A stretch of 64,000 nucleotides of DNA, from assembly GCA_964017045.1 (NCBI GenBank), contig OZ024797.1, positions 15,206,363-15,270,362 of the forward strand, written 5' to 3'. The number at the start of each line of letters is the position of its first letter. Positions within the stretch are counted from its first letter, which is position 1. Under the pieces are notes generated by a model. That model did not search any database. It had not been told where the DNA came from and saw only the letters and a list, made by a program, of their open reading frames with translations. Below are positions 24,140 to 35,046 of this stretch, in pieces. The position numbers and the translations under genes are program-made. This stretch comes from Omphiscola glabra (Eukaryota > Mollusca > Gastropoda > Lymnaeidae).

Positions 24140-24735
24140 AGGTGACTCTATCGTACTTTATACATCACCACTAGAGGTGATTAACCCACTTCATCTATCT
24201 CCAGTGGGGTCAATTTAATTCACTTCCACTATCACCAATGGAGATGACTCAATCTCACTTCACCATTCACCAATGGAGATGACTCAATCTCACTTCACTA
24301 TTCCCCAATGGAGATGACTCAATCTCACTTCACCATTCACCAATGGAGATGACTCAATCTCACTTCACCGTTCACCAATGGAGATGACTCAATCTCACTT
24401 CACCATTCACCAATGGAGATGACTCAATCTCACTTCACCATTCACCAATGGAGATGACTCAATCTCACTTCACCATTCACCAATGGAGATGACTCAATCT
24501 CACTTCACCATTCACCAATGGGGATGACTCAATCTCACTTCACCGTTCACCAATGGAGATGACTCAATCTCACTTAACCATTCACCAATGGAGATGACTC
24601 AATCTCACTTCACCAATGAAGATGACTCAATCTCACTTTACCGTCACCAATGGAGATGACTCAATCTCACTTCACCGTTCACCAATGGAGATGACTCAAT
24701 CTCACTTCACCATTCACCAATCGAGGTGACTCAGA
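24140..24735. repeat. 35-bp minisatellite, about 16 copies
   Basis: Unit core caatggagatgactcaatct then cacttcaccattcac. The first three or four copies (24140-24230) are strongly diverged and give way to a homogeneous core, the usual edge-to-centre divergence of a satellite. Confidence 0.94.
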
Positions 24736-25324
24736 AGTAAGCTGAAACAATATCATTCAAAATCCTGTTTTATCAAAGTTACAGAAACGTGAGGCGAGTT
24801 ATCCAACTTCCCCCCCCCCCCCCCCGTGATATTGCGCAGTTCCTGGTACATTAACCCCAGCTGAGTTCTTCCCCTCTATCTCGGCCATCTTGTAATAGCT
24901 GAGATTATACCAGATGGTTATCTAGAAGAAAGAAGAAACCCAAGTTCAAGGTCACAACTTTCCATCATTGTGTGATAGATAAGGAGTCTCCCCCCTCCCC
25001 TTCCCCTCTTTCTTTAAAAAAAAATAAAATAAGAAGAAGCAATAAGAAAACAGGTTCATGGGAATGTAATGTTTCCAGTGTTGTTGTTAGGCTGACTGCA
25101 AACACCGTCACGTGATGTAAACAAAAAAAAATGCAACACTTAAAAAAAAAGAAAGAAAACTAGAAAACAAAAAACAATAATTATAGTAAACATTTCACAT
25201 TTCAACCAAATTTGACATAGGGTTAGAACAAAAAATAAAGTTACATACGTGGGCACGTGATTAGACATCATACAGACACGTGAGTAAGAACAAGCATTGA
25301 ACAAAATATACAGAATAACAAAGA
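24736..25324. other. No gene seen; poly-C and A-rich DNA
   Basis: Contains a poly-C run at about 24811-24826, A-rich tracts near 25015 and 25130-25170. No gene recognised. Confidence 0.5.
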
Positions 25325-26022
25325 CACAGACACTCACGTCAGCGCTGATATAGACTTAGACACTGTGGGCGCATTGACAGGCACTCACGTCAGCGCTGAT
25401 AAACACTTAGACACTGTGGGCGAATTGACAGACACTCACGTCAGCGCTGATAAACACTTAGACACTGGGCGCATTGACAGACACTCACATCAGCGCTGAT
25501 AAACACTTAGACACTGGGCGCATTGACAGACACTCACATTAGCGCTGATAAACACTTAGACACTGGGCGCATTGACAGACACTCACATCAGCGCTGATAA
25601 ACACTTAGACACTGGGCGCATTGACAGACACTCACATCAGCGCTGATAAACACTTAGACACTGGGCGCATTGACAGACACTCACATCAGCGCTGATAAAC
25701 ACTTAGACACTGGGCGCATTGACAGACACTCACATCAGCTCTGATAAACACTTAGACACTGGGCACATTGACAGACACTCACATCAGCGCTGATAAACAC
25801 TTAGACACTGGGCACATTGACAGACACTCACATCAGCGCTGATAAACACTTAGACACTGGGCGCATTGACAGACACTCACATCAGCGCTGATAAACACTT
25901 AGACACTGGGCGCATTGACAGACACTCACATCAGCGCTGATAAACACTTAGACACTGGGCGCATTGACAGACACTCACATCAGTGCTGATAAACACTTAG
26001 ACACTGGGCACATTGACAGGCG
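25325..26022. repeat. 49-bp minisatellite, about 14 copies
   Basis: Unit core gacagacactcacatcagcg then ctgataaacacttagacactgg in parts. The first two units are 51 bp (cactgtggg) and later units 49 bp (cactggg), so a two-base deletion spread through the array. Confidence 0.96.
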
Positions 26023-26164
26023 CGAACACACAAGAATGACAACAACATTCTAGACACACCTTTGCAAGTGCATGTAGTCAAATAAAATAGACATATTGTC
26101 TCACATATTAGATATACATACTACCATGCAGGCAAACTGCTGAATCGTTTACTATGAAGACCTA

Positions 26165-26400
26165 GTGTGCAGTAGCTTACAATGCAGACCTACTGCCAAC
26201 TACCTTGCTATGCAGATCTACTGCCCAGTACCTCACTATGCAGACATACTGCCCAGTACCTCATTATGCAGATCTACTGCCCAGTACCTCACTATGCAGA
26301 CCTACTGCCCAGTACCTCACTATGCAGGCCTGTTGCCCAGTACCTCACTATGAAGACCTGTTGCCCAGTACCTCACTATGCAGGCCTACTGCCCAGTAAT
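26165..26400. repeat. 28-bp minisatellite, about 8 copies
   Basis: Unit core tactgcccagtacctcacta plus tgcagacc. Confidence 0.93.
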
Positions 26401-27435
26401 TGAAAGGATTGTATACGTTTTTGTTTGGGGTGTTTGTTAAAGAGAAATGGGGCGGGGTGGGGGGGGGGTGAATTACATCGAAACAAAAAGTGGTGATTAC
26501 TAAAATAATTTAGATTCACATTTTACTATTTTGAAGAAGGAAAAAACAGTCGGATCACTCCAAAATTCAACATGTGACTCGTCAAAATCTTGGATAACAG
26601 AGGCGTATCAAAACTGAAACTCAAAGACCCAGTAAACGCCGGGCTAGTACGATATAAACAAACGCGTGTTATAAATCTGTCACACCGACAACTTAGATAT
26701 ATGACAGTGAACGACATCTGCAGGTGTGCGGTCGAATTGTGCTGGGTCAGGTGGACATAGTGTAGTGCCCCCCCCCCAACCTGCCATATTATGACTGTGT
26801 TGGGTCAAGTTAACATTTGGAGGCCCCCCCCACCCCCGGGGACGCAGTTTGTCCATGTCCTGATCAGGTTAACATATTTTTTGGAGGTATATGTTACAAC
26901 GAACTGAAAGCAAGAACTTTTTGACAGCCATACGGAAATATGAAGGACACTTTAAATTAAAAATAACCATTGACTATGAATGTAACAATGTAATGTACTC
27001 TTGCACGGGCTGGAAACAAAGCAATCAGTCATTTGGGGTGCATGGCATAGTAATGCTGGTATTTAAAACATGTTAGTAATTAGACTGTGTATAAAGATGG
27101 CGGTGTTGTCATGGTGACACCATTGTGTCGTGTTATCTTTCCACTCCCACCAACAGTGCACGCCATCGGACCGTGAAACAAAACCGACTCCACGGAGCTA
27201 GCAGAACGCACCGGGTGACCTCGGACCGAGCGCGGCAGTTGGGATTACACGCGGAAAGTACGCGCGATCGTGGGGAGGATTGCCAGGGTCAAGGTCACAG
27301 GCGTGACGTAACGGAGGTTCATCGTCCCATCGAGTGGGGCTGTGTTTTGTTTACAACGCCTGGGGACTGAGAGCGTTTTATGATGTCCTCACCGACTGAT
27401 CTGAGAGGAGCCTGGTGTACAGAGGAATCAGAAGA
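26401..27435. other. No gene seen; includes a CpG-rich patch
   Basis: Holds a poly-G run (26447-26468), poly-C runs (26768, 26825) and, at about 27150-27340, a patch unusually dense in CpG (for example acgcggaaagtacgcgcgat). The patch could be a promoter or exon remnant, but no transcript signal supports either. Confidence 0.4.
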
Positions 27436-27521
27436 GTAGATATATATATCTAGAGAGAGAGAGAGAGACAGAGAGAGAGATAGAGAGAGACACAGAGAGA
27501 GAGAGAGAGATAGAGACACAC

Positions 27522-27558
<37 letters not shown>

Positions 27559-27651
27559 CAGAGAGACAGAGAGAGACAGAGAGAGAGAGATAGAGAGAGA
27601 TAGACAGAGAGACACAGAGAGAGAGAGATAGAGACACACAGATATATATAT

Positions 27652-27684
<33 letters not shown>

Positions 27685-27727
27685 TAGACAGATAGATAGA
27701 GAGAGAGAGAGGGACAGAGAGAGAAAA
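27436..27727. repeat. (GA)n / (TA)n microsatellite
   Basis: Long purine tracts of gagaga with acagag, agatag and tatata interruptions. The minus-strand frames of 115-174 residues (Ser/Leu/Tyr-rich) come from the microsatellite. Confidence 0.95.
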
Positions 27728-28125
27728 AAAGAGTGAGAGTGCACTGTTCTCGTGATGAGAGACAAAATATAACACAACCCATTGTATAATGTACCATCTA
27801 TACCACATATATCACATATCATGTCCAACAATAACATAGGCATTTAAGAAATAAAATAGATGTGTTTCTGTCTCCCGTCGTCACCAAGACAAGCTTTGAA
27901 CTCTTTGCCCATGTTTACACGTCCATGACGACAGATACATTTGTAGTACAGGGATACAGGGGACATAACCACCAAGATATGAGTTTCTAGGGGGAGATAA
28001 CCACGGTTATAAACAGGAACAATAAGAATTGGCATAAAGGGAGCTTAAAAATAACATATATGACAAACGGATCTCAAACTGTATAGAAGTTCAAAACTGC
28101 ATATGTAGACAAATACGCCAGATTA
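27728..28125. other. No gene seen
   Basis: Unique DNA between two repeats. Confidence 0.4.
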
Positions 28126-28127
28126 AA

Positions 28128-28375
28128 CAAAGGGATATATATACGTCAGTTGTAAACAATGGGAGATCTATACGTCAGTTGTAAACAATGGGAGATCTAT
28201 ACGTCAGTTGTAAACAATGGGAGATCTATACGTCAGTTGTAAACAATGGGAGATCTATACGTCAGTTGTAAACAATGGGAGATCTATACGTCAGTTGTAA
28301 ACAATGGGAGATCTATACGTCAGTTGTAAACAATGGGAGATCTATACGTCAGTTGTAAACAATGGGAGATAAATA
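28128..28375. repeat. 29-bp minisatellite, about 8 copies
   Basis: Unit core gggagatctatacgtcagtt plus gtaaacaat, nearly perfect. Related diverged copies reappear at 29685-29765. Confidence 0.95.
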
Positions 28376-28390
28376 GTCTATATGCTAGGG

Positions 28391-28737
28391 AAAAAAATCA
28401 CAGGAAGTAAAGTCACAGGAAGTAAAGTCACAGGAAGTAAAGTCACAGGAAGTAAAGTCACAGGAAGTAAAGTCACAGGAAGTAAAGTCACAGGAAGTAA
28501 AGTCACAGGAAGTAAAGTCACAGGAAGTAAAGTCACAGGAAGTAAAGTCACAGGAAGTAAAGTCACAGGAAGTAAAGTCACAGGAAGTAAAGTCACAGGA
28601 AGTAAAGTCACAGGAAGTAAAATCACAGGAAGTAAAGTCACAGGAAGTAAAGTCACAGGAAGTAAAGTCACAGGAAGTAAAGTCACAGGAAGTAAAGTCA
28701 CAGGAAGTAAAGTCACAGGAAGTAAAGTCACAGAAGC
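28391..28737. repeat. 15-bp minisatellite (cacaggaagtaaagt), about 23 copies
   Basis: The copies are identical apart from one substitution near 28621 (aaaatc), the most homogeneous longer array in the window. The 15-bp unit gives open five-residue repeats (GSKVT plus; LLPVT minus). No gene. Confidence 0.97.
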
Positions 28738-28779
28738 ATTCAGCCACCAGAAATCAGAAATAATTTCTGAAAAAAGTGG

Positions 28780-29335
28780 TGAGATCCCATTTCGTAATAG
28801 GATCCCATATCCCATTGTAATCCCGACCCCAATAAGTTACTGATCCCGTTTCCAAACCGGATCCCAATAGGGATTCTGACCCCATTGTGATACCGACACC
28901 ATTGAGATACCGACCCCACTAGGATCCATACCCCAATTGGATCCCGATTAGGATCCCTTTTCCAAAAAGGATCTCATTGGGATACCAACCCCATTGGGAT
29001 CTAGACCCAATTGGGATCCCGATATGATCCCGTTTCCAAAATGGGATCCCGACCTCATTGGAATCCCTTTTCCAAAGAGCATTCCATATCCTAATGGGAT
29101 TCAAACCCCTGTGGGATAACGACCTAATTGAGATCCGATGGGATCCCATTTCCAAGTAGGATAACATTCTCCAATTTTTCCCTTTTTCAGGTGGGATCCC
29201 GATCCCGCTAGGATCCCGTTTCTCGGTGGGATCCTTTTCTCCCATGGGATCCCGTTTGCCGTAGGATCCCAATTTGATCCCGTCACTTGATGGGATCGGT
29301 GGGTTCCAGTTTAATCATTCACCTTTAGGATCCTC
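28780..29335. repeat. Degenerate palindrome-rich repeat with many ggatcc motifs
   Basis: Loosely periodic DNA in which ggatccc, gggatcc and ccatt(g/a)gga motifs recur every 15-30 bases in both orientations. Copies are too diverged for a clear unit. Confidence 0.8.
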
Positions 29336-29684
29336 TTCCTCGTTGTAATCATGTTCCCATTGTGACTTAGTTCCTTGTAGGATTATGAAGGGTCTGTTTA
29401 AAGAAAGTACCCATGAAATTATAGAACCGAACGGAATGTTATAAAACGTTCATACCCCCCCCCACCCCAAATATTTGATTCTGGATAATGATAGATATAT
29501 GTGCCAAGTTTTATCAAGATCCACCAATCCATGTAAAATGCTTTGTGGAACAAAGCCACAAACCCACAAATTTTCACTTGTATATATGATATATTTATAT
29601 GATAAACACTGAAAATTAGGAGTCTAGATGACACATATTTTGTGACTTTTTTCCGTGTGACTTTTTTTTCCTACAATCCTATAA
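29336..29684. other. No gene seen
   Basis: Unique AT-rich DNA with a C-rich run at 29454-29467. Confidence 0.45.
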
Positions 29685-29768
29685 TCAGATGTAAACAAAG
29701 GGAGATCTATAGTCATATGTAAACAAAGGGAGATCTATGCGTCATTTGTAAACAATGGGAGTTCTCTA
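29685..29768. repeat. Outlying diverged copies of the 29-bp repeat
   Basis: Three copies containing gtaaacaaagggagatctat match the 28128-28375 unit, 1.3 kb away. Confidence 0.88.
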
Positions 29769-29795
29769 GGTCTAGTTCCGATTTCAACAGATTGA

Positions 29796-30733
29796 TACAC
29801 AACACATAACACACCACATAACACAACACATAACACAACACATATCACACCACATAACACACCACATAACACACCACATAACACAACACATAACACAACA
29901 CATAACACAACACATAACACACCACATAACACAACACATAACACAACACATAACACAACACATAACACACCACATAACACAACACATAACACAACACATA
30001 ACACAACACATAACACACCACATAACACACCACATAACACACCACATAACACACCACATAACACAACACATAACACAACACATAACACACCACATAACAC
30101 AACACATAACACAACACATAACACAACACATAACACAACACATAACACAACACATAACACAACACATAACACAACACATAACACACCACATAACACAACA
30201 CATAACACAACACATAACACAACACATAACACAACACATAACACAACACATAACACAACACATAACACAACACATAACACAACACATAACACACCACATA
30301 ACACAACACATAACACAACACATAACACAACACATAACACAACACATAACACACCACATAACACAACACATAACACAACACATAACACAACACATAACAC
30401 ACCACATAACACAACACATAACACAACACATAACACAACACATAACACACCACATAACACAACACATAACACAACACATAACACAACACATAACACAACA
30501 CATAACACAACACATAACACAACACATAACACAACACATAACACAACACATAACACAACACATAACACAACACATAACACAACACATAACACAACACATA
30601 ACACAACACATAACACAACACATAACACAACACATAACACAACACATAACACAACACATAACACAACACATAACACAACACATAACACAACACATAACAC
30701 AACACATAACACAACACATAACACAACACACGT
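29796..30733. repeat. 12-bp array (cataacacaaca), about 78 copies
   Basis: Tandem cataacacaaca with one frequent variant, cataacacacca. The variant copies are confined to the left two-thirds; the right third (from about 30450) is essentially pure. The minus strand is open in three frames as VLCV, MCCV and YVLC tetrapeptide repeats of over 300 residues, none of which is a gene. Confidence 0.97.
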
Positions 30734-32699
30734 AGTGTGTTAAACAGCAAGCTCTTGATCTTTGTTGTTCGCTTTGGTTTTTTTTTTCTTTTACTTTTTT
30801 TGCTTCTTTTAATGTTCATTTTCTGACCTACTTTTGACCTTCTTCTGACCTACTTTTGTTCTTTTAAAAAAATGCTAACAGGAAGAGAGAATTAGGTGGA
30901 TATCTTGAGAAAACGGGGCGATGAAAAAAGGGGGGGGGGCGTAATTTTGTTATTACAAGGACCTAGGGTGGCTCCCTCTCTAAGACGCCATGCATTACGT
31001 GGGACGATGTTTTCATTGCTAGAAGCCGGTCATAAAGGAATCTGTCCTTATCGTGTTTCCTTAATCTCAATGAACACAAGCCAGGCAGGGGCAGGCTTGC
31101 TTTACTCACTCAGCAACCACAGTTATCGCCCCTGACTTCCTTTTTTTCTATATTTAAGCTTCGTTCCGTTATGTATAATCTCATATATATAGATATTTAT
31201 ATATTGCAGCTACACTGGTAAATTTAGATATTTATAAGAAAACGTTAAAGCAGATTAGACTTTGTAATTATGTGTGTGTGCGCGCGTGTGTGTGTATATA
31301 TATATATATGTGAGTGTGTGTGTGTGCGTGCGTTTTTGTGTGTGCTTGCACAATTATCAATTACTGTTTTTGAAGGGAAAAAAATCGTTTCAGGTAACAT
31401 GCGAAGGAGGGGAAAAATAATGTTCGTAGGTTGTATGATATTGAGTTAGACCTGTAAGACTAACAGATGCTGCTGTTGTCCATCTGATGTCGAGGCAAGT
31501 ATATAACGTAAATCATATTGATAAATACTATTCAAGTCTAGTTTTGAAAGTTACTAAAAAAAACAATTAATATGTTAAAATAATCTCGTTACCCGAGGTG
31601 AAGGACGAACTGCCGAGCTCTGCGGAAAAAGGGATAAAAAAATAAATAATTACATCATGCGGTCAAAGGGAAGTAACTAATAAAATACACCTAACTTTTT
31701 TAATAATCAAGCTGAGTTATCCTTTTCCTCGGCCCCTGAAAAAGAACAATAACATTTTAAATTATTTTTTTTTAAAAAGAGTTTTGTTATCATTTTGTTT
31801 TTGTTTAAAAGTTCCCATTCTATAAAGACCTTACATTTAATTTGTAGAAACTTATGATCTTCATTATTAAACCATTAAAAGTTACTCCTCAAATGGCATT
31901 CACATTTCGGTAATCATCGTTTTCTTTCTTTCATTATATATAAATATATTATATATATAATAATGCGATATATATATATATGATACTTTTAAAAATGATT
32001 GCGTGATTAGAAATGATTTTCAGGCCGTATAACTTGTTATAAGTCATCCTTCCCGTGACCTCTTGCGATTCACAAGGCTCCGACATTTCCACCAGATGCC
32101 GACTCTTTCATCGTCTGCTGGTAATCTCCACTCTAGAAGTCGGTGAAGGTCAGGGCTGTGATGTAATTTAACGTGGGGATGAATTGATATGTTTCTATTT
32201 ACTCATAAAGAGGTCCTCATACGGTGTAATTTAACGTGGGGATGAATTGATATGTTTCTATTTACTCATAAAGAGGTCCTCACACGGTGTATTTTAACGC
32301 ATGTATAAAAGGGCCTCACTTGTTTTTTTCTTCTTTAATGAATATATTATAGTTTATCGTGTGTGTGTAGATGTCTACTCTTATGTGTTATGTTTATAAG
32401 TATGCATGCAGTATTTCTCAATTGATCTTTTGTATGTACATTTTTGTGAAATATTTGAGTTGATTTCTTTTATTCTCCCATATAGCTTCCCCCCCCCCCC
32501 CCACCCCGCTTTTTTTTTTCGCATATTTAAAAATAACTTTTCTATAAAAAATTTATGTTTTTTCCTTGACATGAACTAGAAATGACAAGTATCTAAAAAA
32601 AACACCCAAATGTCATCAATGTCATGTCGTGTACATAACTTACGTTTTTTAATTAATCTTTTTGACTTATTTTTATTTTATTTTCCATGCAAGTTACAG
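30734..32699. other. No gene seen; AT-rich DNA with microsatellites and a 67-bp duplication
   Basis: Includes T-rich runs (30775-30810), a mixed (TG)n/(TA)n tract at 31270-31345, a (TA)n tract at 31935-31982, a poly-C run at 32490-32502, and two near-identical copies of a ~67-bp block at about 32163-32298 (each with tttaacgtggggatgaattg). No gene recognised. Confidence 0.6.
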
Positions 32700-32705
32700 C
32701 GACTC

Positions 32706-32985
32706 ATGCCAGTATACCAAGATCATCCCAGTATATCAAGATCATCCCAGTATATCAAGATCATCCCAGTATATCAAGATCATCCCAGTATATCAAGATT
32801 ATCCCAGTATAACAAGATCATCCCAGTATATCAAGATCATCCCAGTATATCAAGATTATCCCAGTATAACAAGATCATCCCAGTATAACAAGATCATCCC
32901 AGTATAACAAGATCATCCCAGTATAACAAGATCATCCCAGTATATCAAGATCATCCCAGTATATCAAGATATTCTCTAGTATATC
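32706..32985. repeat. 18-bp minisatellite (ccagtatatcaagatcat), about 16 copies
   Basis: Regular array with tataacaag and gattat variants. Degenerate related copies continue to about 33185. Confidence 0.94.
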
Positions 32986-33251
32986 AAGATCAGATCATTA
33001 CAGAATACAAAGATCATCCAAGTACATCAGGACTATCACAGTATATCATTATCATCCCGGTATATCATTATCATTATCATTCTTGTATATCATTATCATC
33101 CCTGTATATCATTATCATGCAAGTATATCAAGACCAGACTATCCAAGTATTTCAAGACCAGACCATCCAAGTATTTCAAGACCAGAATATTTGATGTCTA
33201 GACTCAGATATTCCCAAATGTCTGTGACGCTTGGTTGTAGATAGAGATAAA

Positions 33252-33437
33252 GTTGTGGATGTATCATGATGTAGGTTGGCGATTCGTGGATGTATCATGA
33301 TGTAGGTTGGCGATTCGTGGATGTATCATGATGTAGGTTGGCGATTCGTGGATGTATCATGATGTAGGTTGGCGATTCGTGGATGTATCATGATGTAGGT
33401 TGGCGATTCGTGGATGTATCATGATGTAGGTTGGTGA
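33252..33437. repeat. 31-bp minisatellite, 6 copies
   Basis: Unit core gtggatgtatcatgatgtag plus gttggcgattc, essentially identical copies. Confidence 0.95.
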
Positions 33438-33714
33438 TTAATCAAAGTTACAAGGCAGAGACCGTTGCCATTCAGAGGGGAAAAAATCTCGGTGGTGTAT
33501 TTTGGGAACAATTTGATGTACAACCTGGCAGTTGTCCATATGTCCTGACCTAGTTAAAATCGGGAGAGGGGTAAGGTGGCTGAAACCTGCTTTAATCCTG
33601 CTCTTATTTTGTGATGACTTCATGAAAAAGGGGTGTTTGGGGGGGGGGGGGGGCTTTCGTTTTTCCTTCCTGCAGACCAGAGTCCGATGCATTTAAAGAG
33701 TTTTACAAAACGAC

Positions 33715-34195
33715 ATACTAAAATATATCACTAAGACGCCACGACACACTAAGATCTATCACTAAGACGCCAAGACACACTAAGATCTATCACTAAGACG
33801 CCACGACACACTAAGATCTATCACTAAGACGCCACGACACACTAAGATCTATCACTAAGACGCCACGACACACTATGATCTATCACTAAGACGCCACGAC
33901 ACACTAAGACCTATCACTAAGACGCCACGACACACTAAGATCTATCACTAAGACGCCAAGACACACTAAGATCTATCACTAAGACGCCACGACACACTAA
34001 GATCTATCACTAAGACGCCACGACACACTAAGATCTATCACTAAGACGCCACGACACACTAAGATATGTCACTAAGACGCCACGACACACTAAGATATAT
34101 CACTAAGACGCCGCGACACACTAAGATCTATCACTAAAACGCCGCGACACACTAAGATCTATCACTAAGACGCCACGACACACTAAGATCTACTA
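33715..34195. repeat. 31-bp minisatellite, about 15 copies
   Basis: Unit core acactaagatctatcactaa plus gacgccacgac. This is a different unit from the neighbouring 31-bp array. Confidence 0.96.
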
Positions 34196-34963
34196 TGCTA
34201 TTTATGTCAATTTTTTAACATTTAAATCGAAATATTTAAATTTTCACACATTTTTTTTTCTACTTTTTTAAAAACGAGTTTATACCGCTTTTAAAATCTA
34301 TTAATTTTTTTATAAAGATTAAACATTATGCAGTTAATTTATTTTTGCAATGTACTTAGAATTTTTTTATTCTGATTTAAATTTATATAAAATAATATTA
34401 TTATTATTTTTTTTTTTTAAATCTTAGTCACATCATGATTTAAAAAGAGTTTCCCACTTTTTTTCCCCAAACATAATTTTCTCATAAAATTCTAATACAT
34501 TTAAAAAAATTTTCAAAGATATAAAAACTTATGATGAACGATTGTCAATTTCTTAATATTAAAATCTCTATCCTATCTATTTTATTTAGAATTTCAGTTC
34601 CTTATACCCACTTTCAAACAATATCAATATCATCAAATTGATTCTCTCGTCAATGTTAATCAAATCTACCGAAATACTCTCATTAAATAATCTGGGGGGG
34701 GGGGGGGGGGGGGGGACAACTAAACTTCCAGATTTCTCAAGGTAATGTTCATTTCTAATTTCTAAAAATAATGAAAAGATAAATTGAAAAAATAAAAAAA
34801 AAATTGTGTTTCCAGTGGTACATAAAAACAATCATAAATGTTTTTGTTTTTTTAGATTGTGTCTTAAAATATTTATAGATTATATACATAAATCTTAATT
34901 AAAATCATTTTTTGTTCTTCATTTTTATTGGCCCGATTTAATTCATCTCAATACATTGCAATG
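34196..34963. other. No gene seen; very AT-rich with a long poly-G run
   Basis: Strongly AT-rich DNA, interrupted at about 34693-34717 by one of the longest mononucleotide G runs of the window. Confidence 0.6.
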
Positions 34964-34965
34964 AA

Positions 34966-35027
34966 TGGGTTTCATCATCTGCCGTGCTGGTATGCTGTGT
35001 CTAAATGACATCATCTGCCGTGCTGGT
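34966..35027. repeat. 36-bp tandem repeat, left part
   Basis: Copies containing gctggtatgctgtgtctaaa then tgacatcatctgcc. The same repeat resumes at 37141, so a LINE splits the array. Confidence 0.9.
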
Positions 35028-35046
35028 ATCATCATCATCATCATCA

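Noticed and set aside
25325..26022. CRISPR-like regular array
   Set aside because: The 49-bp units are contiguous with no variable spacers, and the DNA is eukaryotic. The same applies to all other arrays in the window.
29735..30819. Three minus-strand frames of over 300 residues (VLCV, MCCV, YVLC)
   Set aside because: All three come from the 12-bp array, so openness is a property of the repeat.
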